Of a stretch of DNA of 15,161 nt, positions 7,021-15,016 are shown piece by piece (position 1 is the first letter of the stretch; every line of letters begins with the position of its first letter). The DNA comes from CAITWD01 sp963727285 (GTDB lineage Bacteria; Actinomycetota; Thermoleophilia; Miltoncostaeales; Miltoncostaeaceae): the NCBI GenBank assembly GCA_963727285.1, contig CAVSFF010000005.1, positions 1 to 15,161 of the forward strand, read 5' to 3'. The notes under the pieces are model-generated. The model was not told where the DNA came from, ran no database searches, and was given only the letters and a program-made list of their open reading frames with translations. The translations under genes and the position numbers were made by a program.

Positions 7021-8337
7021 ATGAAGTCACGGACGCGGCCCGCACCCTTGCGCAACCCGTTCCGCCCCCGCTGGGTGACCGCCGTCGACCTTGAGGCGCT
7101 GCCGCGGCAGATGGCTGCGCCGCCGACCAACGGCGGGGCCGGGCGCCGGCCGCTCGACGCACGCGTACTGGTGCGCCTGCATAGCGCTCCACTCGGAATC
7201 GTCGAGTGTCCACTCGTCGACGGCAAGATCACGGGATCCGAGCTGAAGTCGGCGATCAGCCGAGACCTCCACCCTGCGTACGTAGACCACCTCTCGCGCT
7301 GCGACGGTATCGACGATTGCGACGACTGGGCGCCGCCGCACGGCATCTGGCCCACGGTGTCGGTGGTCGTCTGCACCCATGAGCGACCGGATGCCCTGGC
7401 GAAGTGCCTGAGATCGCTCCTGGCCGCGAACTACCCGGCAATCGATGTCATCGTCGTCGACAACGCACCGCGAACACCCGACAGCCGTCGGGTGGTCGAC
7501 GCCTGCGGTGACGTGCGGGTCCGCTACATCTGCGAGCCGATCCCGGGGCTGTCGACGGCGCGGAATCGCGGGATCGGTGAGGCCACAGGTGAGATCGTCG
7601 CCTTCACCGATGACGACGTCGAGGTGGACCCGGGCTGGATTCGCGAACTCGTGCGCGGATTTGCCCGCGCCGACGACGTCGAGTTGGTCACCGGACTCAT
7701 CCTCGCGGCCGAACTCACCACCCATGCCCAGGGCCTGTTCGAGCGCAAGGTCTCGTGGGGCGCCGGGTTCACCCCACGGGTGTACCGCTGGGATCGCCGG
7801 TCCTCGGACGCGGTCGTCAAGCCGTTCAACTGCGGCATGATCGGCACCGGCGCGAGCTTCGCCGTCCGCTGGGACACGCTCGCGCGGATCGGGACCTTCG
7901 ACGAGGGCCTCGGTGCCGGGTCACCCGCGCGTGGCGGCGAGGACCTTGATTATTTCTATCGCGTGCTCAGGAGCGGATCCGCCATCGCGTTCGAGCCGTC
8001 GAGCCTGGTCTGGCACCACCATCGGCAGGACATGGCCACCCTGCGTGGCCAGATGCGGGGGTATGGGAGCGGTCTGACGGCCTTCGCGTCCAAGCAGCTG
8101 TTCACCAGCGGACTGTGGATCGACGCCTGGCGCGACCTGCCGCGTGCCCTGGTGCGGCTGGTGATCAGCGAAACGGGTTCCGGCACCCGCCGCAAGCTGG
8201 ATGACGTCGGACCCCTTCCGCGTGATCTCCGCATGACCGAACTGATCGGGATGGCGGAGGGCCCGTACCTGTATTGGCGGCGGCGGGTCACCCGTCGCCT
8301 GCGATCGCACAGGCGTGACAGGGCCGTACGATCGTGA
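7021..8337 (+). CDS. Family 2 glycosyltransferase with N-terminal extension
   Basis: This enzyme probably transfers a sugar from a nucleotide-sugar donor, 438 residues. The start is ATG at 7021; its ribosome-binding site is weak, and the frame upstream overlaps the flippase gene. Residues ~1-105 are an extension containing DARVLVRLHSAPLGIVECPL and a helical stretch, a pattern I associate with a set of GT2 proteins but cannot name. The GT-A domain starts at about residue 112 with TVSVVVCTHERPDALAKCL. Then come VIVVDNAP, LSTARNRGIGEATGEIVAF and the metal-binding TDDD (Asp197-199). Next are a conserved NCGMIGTGASFAVR acceptor-site segment, the GGEDLDYFYR motif (Glu307, Asp308, the likely catalytic base region) and LVWHHHR. 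The C-terminus is helical and basic, probably membrane-associated. It lies between the flippase and the A-T-TE gene on the same strand, so it likely builds the glycan the flippase exports. The acceptor and sugar are unknown. Confidence 0.9.
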   Translation: MKSRTRPAPLRNPFRPRWVTAVDLEALPRQMAAPPTNGGAGRRPLDARVLVRLHSAPLGIVECPLVDGKITGSELKSAISRDLHPAYVDHLSRCDGIDDCDDWAPPHGIWPTVSVVVCTHERPDALAKCLRSLLAANYPAIDVIVVDNAPRTPDSRRVVDACGDVRVRYICEPIPGLSTARNRGIGEATGEIVAFTDDDVEVDPGWIRELVRGFARADDVELVTGLILAAELTTHAQGLFERKVSWGAGFTPRVYRWDRRSSDAVVKPFNCGMIGTGASFAVRWDTLARIGTFDEGLGAGSPARGGEDLDYFYRVLRSGSAIAFEPSSLVWHHHRQDMATLRGQMRGYGSGLTAFASKQLFTSGLWIDAWRDLPRALVRLVISETGSGTRRKLDDVGPLPRDLRMTELIGMAEGPYLYWRRRVTRRLRSHRRDRAVRS

Positions 8338-8463
8338 TGTTCCGCCGGGCAGGCAACGATGCCGCCGCGTGGGCGGGGTCGATCTCGAGGATCTCCCACG
8401 CGGGGCCCGGGCCGGCGGCGGCACGCGCTCCGATGAATGCGCCCGGGCGTCGGGTCGGAATCG

Positions 8464-11094
8464 ATGCGTGAGGATCCGGCGCCGACTGCGGACCCGCCCG
8501 GCGAACCCACGCCGGCCAGCGCGCCGCCGCCCGGCGATAGTTTCGTCGAGCGCTTCGACCATGCGGGGCCTCTCGACAGCCCGGCGCACCGCCCTTATCG
8601 CCGTCAATGAACAGTACAGCTACCGGGATCTGGAGTCCTGGTCGGTGCTGATCGCAGCAGTCATCGAGGACCTGCTCGGACCGGGCACCGAGCCGGTGGC
8701 GGCCCTTATCGGCGACTCGCCGGCTGCCGTGGCGGCCATGCTCGGCATCGCGGAAAGGGCCGTCCATTCGTGAACCTCACCCCACGCTCCCCGAACCGCG
8801 ACTCCGTTACATGCTGGACGTCTCCGGCGCGCTGGCCGCGTTGGTCGATGACTCCGCCCCGATCGGTCTCGCCCCGTCGCTGGCCGGGATTCCCGCCATC
8901 ACCGTCCCGCGTCCGCCGTCGGACGTCCGATCCGTGCCGACCGCCCATCGCCGCGACAGCCTCGCTCCTGCCTGCATTCTGTTCACCTCGGGTTCGACCG
9001 GACGCCCGAAGGGCATCGTGTGGCCCCAGGCCACGCTGACGAAGGATGCACGGGCCGGGCACGACATCTTGGGCATCGCCCCCGGTGATCGCGTGGGGCT
9101 CGTCATGCCGATCGAGTTCGTGGCTGGCATGGTCGTCGCCAATTGGGCACTGACCGCCGGAGCCGCACTGTGCCTGTTCGATCCCCGCCGCCACCCAATC
9201 TCGGAACTCGCCCCGTGGATCGAACGCGAACAGGTCACCACCCTCCACGCGACGCCGACGCTGCTCCGCGCACTCCTCCGTGCCATTGATTCAGATCAGC
9301 GCTTTCCGGATCTGCGGCTGGTCACGACATGTGGCGAGCCGATTACGTACGCCGACGTCGGGTCGGCACGGCGACATCTGTCCGACCGCTGCGCGTTCGT
9401 CAACTGGACCGGCTCGTCGGAAGTTGGGGTGCTGGCGCTGTCGTCGCCAGTCCCCAACGGGCTTCGAGAGAATCGGGTTCGGTTCCCGCAGGCAGGCCCG
9501 TGGATGAGATCGCGCTCGAGATCTCGCCGAGGAACGTGGATGGCGACGCCCGTGGCACCACGCCCACGACCGAGGCCCATGGCGAGCTGGTCATCGTCTC
9601 CGACGCAATCGCCCTGGGGTACTGCGACAGTCAGGGCGGACCTGGCGGATCGCATCACCGCGAGCGGGACTGCGCGACGCTACCGCACGGGCGACCTGGC
9701 CACCGTCGACGCATCCGGTGAACTACGACTGCTTGGCCGCTGCGACGATGCGATCAAGATCAACGGCTACCTGGTCGAGCCGAGCCGAGAACAAGGCAGC
9801 GCTGCTCGACTTCGACAGCGTCGCCGACGCATACGTCTGCGGTGATCGGACAGCCCAGCCCCGCGACTCGTCGCCTACGTGGTCTCGCTCGCCGGATTTG
9901 TCAACTCCGGGAGCCTCCTTCGTCGCCACCTTCGTCCGCGACTCCCGACATACATGGTTCCGACGACGATCGTGGAACTCGCCGAACTTCCGCGAACACC
10001 GCGCGGCAAGGTTGACCACGATGCGCTTGAGGCTGCCGGCGGAACCATGCTGCGCGCCCCGGAGCGCGCAGCGTCGACCGACCTCGAGATCTACATCTCC
10101 GAGATCTGGCGCAATGTACTGGGCATCCACGACGTGGGGATCGACGACGACTTCTTCGAACTCGGTGGCGACTCACTCGCGGTCGAAGAGGTGCTCTCGG
10201 AACTGCAAAAGCTTGGGCCGGACCTCCCCACCGCCGTGTTCATCGATTCGCCGACGATCGCGGGGCTCGCTGCCGCCGCCGAAATCGGGGCCACGGCGCG
10301 ACTGAGCTCCGGTCTGATTGAGATGCGCCGCGCCGTCGGCGCGCCGACGATGGTCTGCTTCGCCGGCGCCGGTGGCATCGCTGTGGCCTTCGAACCCTTG
10401 GTGCGTAGCCTCGACATCGAGCTCCGGATTATCGCCGTCCAGATGCACGCACTCGAATACCGCGGCATTCCAGACTTCTCGGTCCTGCGTGCTGCACGGC
10501 GATTCCTCGCGGCCTTTCGGGAGCTGGGAATCCCCGATCCCCAGGTCATTATCGGCCATTCATACGGGGGTTCCGTGGCGCTCGAGGTCGCCCGGGGAGA
10601 TCGGACATTCGGGTGGGGGGCACGGTGCCCGTGCTTGCGCTGCTCGATACACCTCCGCCGCGATACGAGCACGCGGCCGACGGGTCACCGCATCGACACC
10701 CGATCGGACGGTTCACCGCGACTGCCGCCAGGCTGTGGGAATCGCTCCCCGGCGATCGTCCGATCGACCGCATCACCGCGGTTCCGCGGATGATGACCGC
10801 CGGACCGATTCGCTACCGGGGGATTAAGCACTACGGGGGATTCTTCAACCGGGGATTGGTCATGCAGCGACTCCATGTTCCGGCACCATATCCGGGCGAC
10901 GCGGTCATCTACGCGAGCGAGGACAGCTCGGCCAGTGTCGACTTCACCGGATGGAGACAGACTCTCATCGGGACAATCGAGTTCGTGAGCGTCCGGGAGA
11001 CCACCACACGATGCTGCGTGATCCGAACGTCCACGCCCTGGCGGCAGACCTTGGCGGGCGCATCCGAACGACACTCGGGATGAGCGCGCCCTAG
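8464..11094 (+). CDS. A-T-TE synthetase (NRPS-like), nine frameshifts
   Basis: This is a single-module NRPS-like enzyme of about 875 residues: adenylation domain, carrier protein, thioesterase, with no condensation domain. The start is ATG at 8464 (MREDPAPTADPPGE, then SFVERFDHA). Adenylation motifs: FTSGSTGRPKG near 8980-9015, VNWTGSSEVG near 9397, YRTGDLA near 9681, GRCDDAIKINGYLVEP to 9781, and RTPRGKVDHDAL near 10000. The carrier has DDFFELGGDSLAV, with the phosphopantetheine serine at 10173-10175. The thioesterase begins CFAGAGG and carries GHSYGGS (Ser codon 10560-10562), ALLDTPPP (Asp 10646-10648) and GDHHTML (His 11002-11004); stop 11092-11094. The frame changes near 8588, 8752, 8780, 9490, 9630, 9780, 9865, 10592 and 10996. 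Every catalytic motif survives, so read or assembly indels are likelier than decay. Such A-T-TE enzymes (RalA, EchA, atromentin synthetase) activate and dimerise aryl 2-keto acids, but here the substrate is unknown. It is third in the flippase-glycosyltransferase operon. Confidence 0.85.
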
Positions 11095-11189
11095 AACGAT
11101 CCTCCAGACGCCTGCGCGCACCGGTCACGTGGCGGCAGCCGTCCGCCGACGGGCGTGCTGTGACCACGGCGACGTGCTAAGAACTGGGT

Positions 11190-11606
11190 ATGAAGACGAC
11201 CGACGCAGAGGCCACGGGCGACGATCCGTCCCGGCTGATCGATGCCCGGATCGCCGAGTTGCGTGACTGGCGCGGCGAGACGCTCGCCCGGATCCGCACA
11301 CTGATCAAGGAAGCCGATCCCGAGGTCGTCGAGGAGTGGAAGTGGCGCGGCGTCCCGACGTGGTACCACGACGGAAAGATCATCTGCACTCGGGGCGAGA
11401 CCTACAAGACCCGTGGTGAAGATGACCTTCGCCAAGGGCGCGTGCGCTCGACGACCCCGCAGGCTTGTTCAACTCGAGCCTGGACGGCAACGTCAGGCGC
11501 GCGATCGACGTCCACGAAGGCGAGGAAGATCGACGAGAAGGCGTTGACGGCACTTGTCCGTGCCGCCGTCGCACTGAACGTCTCGCAGCGCGGCACCTCC
11601 TCCTGA
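11190..11606 (+). CDS. DUF1801-domain protein, three frameshifts
   Basis: This is a small soluble protein of the DUF1801 (YdhG-like) family, about 138 residues; the family's biochemical role is not established. The start is ATG at 11190, with a weak upstream GGG. The first frame gives PSRLIDARIAELRDWRGETL, LIKEADPEVVEEWKWRGVPT and WYHDGKIICTRGETYK, characteristic of the family. The frame then moves near 11410 to VVKMTFAKGA, near 11440 to ALDDPAGLFNSSLDGNVRRA and IDVHEGE, and near 11525 back to KIDEKALTALVRAAVALNVS, stop 11604-11606. All three shifts go in the same direction, as if one base were inserted each time. The three segments join in the expected family order with almost nothing missing, so the gene is probably intact in the organism. 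It stands alone, 95 bases after the A-T-TE gene. Confidence 0.8.
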   Translation: MKTTDAEATGDDPSRLIDARIAELRDWRGETLARIRTLIKEADPEVVEEWKWRGVPTWYHDGKIICTRGETYKTRGEDDLRQGRVRSTTPQACSTRAWTATSGARSTSTKARKIDEKALTALVRAAVALNVSQRGTSS

Positions 11607-11907
11607 TCCAGCGCGCGGCCCGGAGCACGGATGTGCGGACGGGCCGCCCACGACCGCGCCGCCGGACATTCGGGACGCGTGATCGCCGTCGACCGGAGGC
11701 ACACCGGGGACCGGTGCGCGATCAGGTCTCGACGTCACGACAAGCTGCGGGTACAAGTGACGCCCACTCCCGGCGCCTCCGTCGGATTCTCCGTGCGAAC
11801 GGAGTGCGGATCGGCCGACCCGGAGCGCCGTCGATACCCACGGCGATCCGGGTCGGCGCCTGCCGCAACGGACGGCAGATGCGACACGCTGGCCAGACGG
11901 CCGCCGG
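11607..11907. other. Gap between convergent genes
   Basis: I find no supported gene on either strand between the DUF1801 stop and the carbonic anhydrase stop. Open frames are Arg-rich without motifs. I did not find a hairpin with a T tract that would end either convergent gene. Confidence 0.4.
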
Positions 11908-12405
11908 TTAGCGTGCGGCACCCTCGCGCGTGGCGTCCGGGACCTCGATCAGCCGGCCCGAGCCGACGTCGTAGACGTACCCGTAGACCGGGAAGCGCCC
12001 CGGGACCAGCGGGTGGTTCCGGATCCGCCGAACGTCCTCAGCGACAGCCTGCTCCCGCGGCGGTCTCGAGGCTGTTCTCCAGCAGGCCGCGGATCGCGGT
12101 CGTCGGTAAAGAACTCCATGCCGCAGTCGGTGTGGTGGATGACGAACCACTCCTTGGTGCCCAAGCAGCTTGTAGCAGATGACCAGGGACCGGATCGCAT
12201 CGTCGCTGGCGCGGCCGCCGGCGTTGCGGATCACGTGGGCGTCGCCCTCGGCAAGGCCGGCGTACTTCGCCGGGTCCAGCCGGGTGTCCATGCAGGTCAA
12301 GATGGCAAAGCCACGAGCGGGCGGCAGCGCGAGTTCGGACTTGCTCCCGAAGCTTGCCGCGTACTCCTCGTTCGCTGCGAGCACCTCGTTGAGAACCGTT
12401 GACAC
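11908..12405 (-). CDS. Beta-carbonic anhydrase, three frameshifts
   Basis: This zinc enzyme interconverts CO2 and bicarbonate in the cytoplasm. The start is GTG at 12403-12405, chosen because AAGGAG (12412-12417) lies six bases upstream. About 165 residues is the length of short beta-class enzymes such as mycobacterial Rv1284. ARGFAILTCMDTRLDPAKYA holds the first zinc Cys (38) and the Asp40-Arg42 dyad. VIRNAGGRASDDAIRSLVI is the conserved substrate-pocket loop, and EWFVIHHTDCGMEFF gives the zinc His and Cys (about 91 and 94). The frame shifts near 12160 (before TKEWFVIHH), near 12100 (to AIRGLLENSLETA) and near 12055 (back to the first frame, AVAEDVRRIRNHPLVPGRFP). It ends YVYDVGSGRLIEVPDATR, stop 11908-11910. 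All zinc ligands are present, so the gene is probably functional and the shifts likely artefacts. It is divergent from the CPBP protease gene. Confidence 0.88.
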   Translation of the reverse strand: MSTVLNEVLAANEEYAASFGSKSELALPPARGFAILTCMDTRLDPAKYAGLAEGDAHVIRNAGGRASDDAIRSLVICYKLLGHQGVVRHPPHRLRHGVLYRRPRSAACWRTASRPPREQAVAEDVRRIRNHPLVPGRFPVYGYVYDVGSGRLIEVPDATREGAAR

Positions 12406-12445
12406 AATAATCTCCTTAAATAGTATCGTGATTGTGGAGTATAAG
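12405..12445 (-). promoter_or_regulatory. AT-rich leader/promoter region of the carbonic anhydrase gene
   Basis: In otherwise GC-rich DNA, about 40 bases here are AT-rich. On the minus strand they contain TTATACT and, closer to the gene, ATACTATTT, followed by the AAGGAG ribosome-binding site. TACTAT could be a -10 box. No good -35 hexamer is seen at standard spacing, so the exact promoter is uncertain. The region lies between the divergent carbonic anhydrase and CPBP genes. Confidence 0.4.
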
Positions 12446-12561
12446 CCCCGAGGATGCGTCTGGCCAGGGGCCGCCGGGTGCGTCAGCGTCATGCGACGCG
12501 GCCCGTATGGCGGGACGCGCCGATCGCAACCTTCTCGCCGGCGCGGGAGCGGCCGACCCGC

Positions 12562-13404
12562 ATGCGGCCTGTCGACCGGCGTCGGCATGCTCGCAGCCCG
12601 GCGGAATCGGTCACGGCCGTCCGCGACCCCACGACCGCCACCCCAAGCCCCGAAGCCGATCGGAGCGCACACCTGTCTGTCGCACACCCCGCCGCCGTTG
12701 CCATCGGGCTGTTCGTCGTCTACGTCGGCGTGGTCGTCGTGGTCTGGCGGCTCAACGGAGTCCGGTATGACGCGATCTTCGCGACCCGCACGGCGATTGT
12801 CCGCGGCATCGTCGTACCGATCGGCGTCGGTGCCGGTCTCCTCGCGGCCGCCACGACGTGGCTGGGCTGGTGGCACGCGGTGCTGTTCGAGGGCTCACGC
12901 TCGGGACCCGCATGGGCGCTGGTCGTCCCCGTCATGTTCGGCGCCGCGGCTCTGACCGGCGCACGGCAGATCGACTTCAGGTCGCCCAGGGCGCGTGTCT
13001 TGCCGTTGCTCGCGATCGCCGTCCTGATCGTCGGCTTCGCCGAAGAGATCGCAACGCGCGGGCTGCTGATCGTCGGCCCGCGGGACGCCGGGTGGTCCGC
13101 GGCGGCCGTGTTCTTCCTGTCGACGGGACTGTTCGCGCTTCTGCACGGTGTCAACGCCCTGTTTGGGCAATCGGCACGACTGACGCTCGTCCAGGTCGGC
13201 GTCTCGTTCCTCGCAGGGGCGGCGCTCTATGTGACGCGGATGACCACGGGAACGCTACTGGTGTGCATCGTCCTCCACGCGCTCTGGGACTTCACGACGG
13301 GCGGGACCCTGCTGACTGAGGGCAGGCAGAAGGCGTCGACGGCGATCCTCGGGTTTGGGAGCTACGCGATCGGGGTCGTCGCCCTCTGGTTCGTCATCCC
13401 CTGA
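12562..13404 (+). CDS. CPBP-family intramembrane glutamic endopeptidase
   Basis: This is a multi-pass membrane protein of the CPBP (CAAX protease/Abi, Rce1-like) family, 280 residues from ATG 12562. The site GGGAG lies ~14 bases upstream, which is long, so the start is uncertain. After a ~45-residue basic/polar N-terminus come six to eight hydrophobic segments, beginning AAVAIGLFVVYVGVVVVVW. The catalytic motifs are all present. EEIATRG (Glu161, Glu162, Arg166) is the EExxxR motif, FALLHGVN (Phe191, His195) is the FxxxH motif, and the late VLHALWDF supplies His239. Family members cleave prenylated or other membrane substrates, or act in bacteriocin self-immunity and membrane protein regulation. 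No bacteriocin gene is visible here, so the substrate is unknown. It is divergent from carbonic anhydrase and convergent with the YozE-like gene. Confidence 0.9.
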   Translation: MRPVDRRRHARSPAESVTAVRDPTTATPSPEADRSAHLSVAHPAAVAIGLFVVYVGVVVVVWRLNGVRYDAIFATRTAIVRGIVVPIGVGAGLLAAATTWLGWWHAVLFEGSRSGPAWALVVPVMFGAAALTGARQIDFRSPRARVLPLLAIAVLIVGFAEEIATRGLLIVGPRDAGWSAAAVFFLSTGLFALLHGVNALFGQSARLTLVQVGVSFLAGAALYVTRMTTGTLLVCIVLHALWDFTTGGTLLTEGRQKASTAILGFGSYAIGVVALWFVIP

Positions 13405-13452
13405 CCGCGCAGCTCCCGAGACACAAGCCGACGACTCCGCCGGTCGCTGCGG

Positions 13453-13761
13453 TCACTGACCCGGGCTGCGATAGCGGGGCCCGGTCGCGGTCGGGCCTGC
13501 CTGCAGCGCCGCCTCCTCAAGCTCGCCGGCAAGGTGGCGATCGCCGCGATTGATGTCGGCGTATTCGTTCCACGCACGCTCGAGCCCGTCGAGCGTGCCC
13601 TGGCTCGCGTGGTTCACCAGGAGATAGTTCCGGAGGCGATTGAAGCTCAAGCCGCGCTGGCGCGGCCACTCGGGATCGCCGGCCGCGTCGCGGGCGAGCC
13701 CGCCGACCGCATCGTCGCGCCCGCGCTGGCCGAGCAGATAGTCGGAAAATGCAATTGCCAC
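13453..13761 (-). CDS. YozE/SAM-like domain protein
   Basis: This small protein of 102 residues starts at GTG 13759-13761, with GGAG five bases upstream. The pattern FSDYLLGQRGRDDAVGGLAR, then DAAGDPEWPRQRGLSFNRLR, NYLLVNHASQGTLDGLERAW and NEY matches the YozE SAM-like family: a compact helical bundle with an early aromatic (Tyr-Leu-Leu), a DDAVGGLARD turn and a C-terminal Ala/Trp helix. The family is widespread in Firmicutes, Actinobacteria and Chloroflexota, and its molecular role is not established. A polar tail of ~25 residues follows the domain. The frame is clean. It is convergent with the CPBP gene, 48 bases apart, and appears to be its own transcription unit. Confidence 0.8.
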   Translation of the reverse strand: MAIAFSDYLLGQRGRDDAVGGLARDAAGDPEWPRQRGLSFNRLRNYLLVNHASQGTLDGLERAWNEYADINRGDRHLAGELEEAALQAGPTATGPRYRSPGQ

Positions 13762-14041
13762 AGGTACTCCTTGACCGGGACTTCGTTACGGGAAGTATGG
13801 CGCGCGCACGAATCTTTGCCCGATCGGCACCACGCCCCCGACTCGACGGCTGGGCGGGCGGGTCCGCAGGACGGGTCGGGCGGTGGTCCGACGAACCCTT
13901 GCGTTGGACGTCGGTCGGGCATGCGCCCGGCTCGGACTCTCACCGAGCGTCAGACCTCCGTGGCGGCTCGTCGGGGCGGCTGCGGCCGTCATGATCGCTG
14001 TCGGATGTCGTCAATGGCAGCGCCGGCCCCGGGCAGCGTCG
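13762..14041. other. Gap upstream of the YozE-like gene
   Basis: There is no supported gene on either strand. This stretch must contain the promoter of the minus-strand YozE-like gene and the end of the response-regulator transcript. I see no clear hexamers or terminator hairpin. Confidence 0.35.
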
Positions 14042-14632
14042 TCAGACGACGAGAGTGCTCTCGAGGGCGTAGAGGGTGGCGGCCGTGCGATTCGTGACGC
14101 CGAGCTTCCGATAGATGTTCGACAAGTGGAATTTCACGGTTTGCTCGGTGATGCGCAGTTGATCCGCAATACCGACGTTCGGCAGGCCCTCCGCAACCAA
14201 CTTGAGCACCGTGACCTCGCGCGCAGTCAGGTCACCGACCGCCACATGGTCGACGGCCCTGGTCGGATCGTGTCGGTCCGCGGGCCGGCGATCGTGGACG
14301 ACAGATCCCTCGAACACACTCCGGATCGTGGAGGCGAGGTCCAGTGGGTTGATCGACTTGACCACGTACGCCGATGCGCCACAGCGGAAGGCCATCCTGA
14401 CGTGCTCGGGATCGTCAAACGTGGACAGCATCACGACCTTGATGGCGGGGTGTGATGCGCGAAGCTGGCGCAGACACGTCAGGCCGTCTCCCTGCGGCAT
14501 CCGGATGTCGAGGATCACGACGTCAGGACGCACTCGCGAAACGATCGCGACCAGCCCATCACCGCTCATCGCCTCGCCGACGACCCTGATACCGGGTGCA
14601 AACTCGAGCGCGCGCCTGATGCCCGCCCGCAT
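14042..14632 (-). CDS. NarL/LuxR-family response regulator
   Basis: This is a two-component response regulator with a receiver domain and a LuxR-type DNA-binding domain. From ATG 14630-14632 it has 196 residues. VVILDIRMPQGDG carries the phospho-accepting Asp42, VVMLSTFDD the switch Ser/Thr (70-71) and SAYVVKSI the conserved Lys92. The helix-turn-helix is LTAREVTVLKLVAEGLPNVG followed by EQTVKFHLSNIYRKLGV. The frame stays open upstream to 14746 and reads RQIAVAIADDHALMRAG, i.e. strand 1 plus the Asp-Asp acidic pocket that every receiver needs. The ATG at 14632 is therefore too far downstream. Yet no ATG, GTG or TTG exists in that frame before the in-frame TGA at 14747-14749. The real start may be a rare codon or lie beyond a frameshift. 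No intact partner kinase is visible. Confidence 0.88.
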   Translation of the reverse strand: MRAGIRRALEFAPGIRVVGEAMSGDGLVAIVSRVRPDVVILDIRMPQGDGLTCLRQLRASHPAIKVVMLSTFDDPEHVRMAFRCGASAYVVKSINPLDLASTIRSVFEGSVVHDRRPADRHDPTRAVDHVAVGDLTAREVTVLKLVAEGLPNVGIADQLRITEQTVKFHLSNIYRKLGVTNRTAATLYALESTLVV

Positions 14633-14746
14633 GAGTGCATGGTCGTCGGCAATCGCGACGGCAATCTGCCGCCGGTCGGTGGCGGCGGGATCGCGTGGCG
14701 CGGTGGCAGTTGTGACGATGACCTCGACCTCGTGAGATGTGGTCTC

Positions 14747-14972
14747 TCAGCGGTCGATGGTGCTCGGCCGATGGCGGAGTTGGTGGCCGACCGCCGGGTC
14801 GGTGTGCTGAATCCGCGCGCGGGGCCCGGGCCGACGCCCGGGAGTGCTCACCAAGTTGCAACGACGTTGCCCCGGAGAGGCGCGTCACACGCGAGGCGAT
14901 GTCCAGCAAGGGTACTCCCATGCCCGGTATCGCGCCACCCGGATTGCCGACGCAGCCTCCGTCAGTGAGATC
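14747..14972 (-). other. Gap; possible relic of a histidine kinase C-terminus
   Basis: No complete gene fits between the response regulator and the terminator stem. On the minus strand one frame reads GGAIPGMGVPLLDIASRVTR then LSGATSLQLGEHS. This weakly resembles the G2-box end of NarL-type sensor kinases (G-x-G-L-x-x-x-x-x-R-V-x-x-L-G-G). It would suit the position just before a response regulator, but only about 45 residues are present. The likeness is faint and may be chance. Confidence 0.2.
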
Positions 14973-15010
14973 TCCCCGAACCGACCACCCAGCGTGGGTC
15001 GGTTCGGGGA
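14973..15010 (-). terminator. Perfect 14-bp hairpin after the partial gene
   Basis: TCCCCGAACCGACC (14973-14986) and GGTCGGTTCGGGGA (14997-15010) are exact reverse complements around a 10-base loop. The stem starts seven bases after the stop of the minus-strand partial gene at 15017. No T tract follows, which is common for hairpin terminators in GC-rich bacteria. Confidence 0.65.
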
Positions 15011-15016
15011 TCGGAC

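Noticed and set aside
8464..11094. Programmed ribosomal frameshifting
   Set aside because: Nine shifts in mixed directions without slippery heptamers or downstream structures cannot be programmed.
12562..13761. CPBP protease and YozE-like protein as a bacteriocin-immunity or toxin-antitoxin pair
   Set aside because: The genes are convergent, not co-transcribed, and no bacteriocin precursor or toxin is visible.
13883..14455. Plus-strand open frame opposite the response regulator
   Set aside because: The minus strand has clear receiver and LuxR motifs; the plus-strand product is low-complexity and motif-free.
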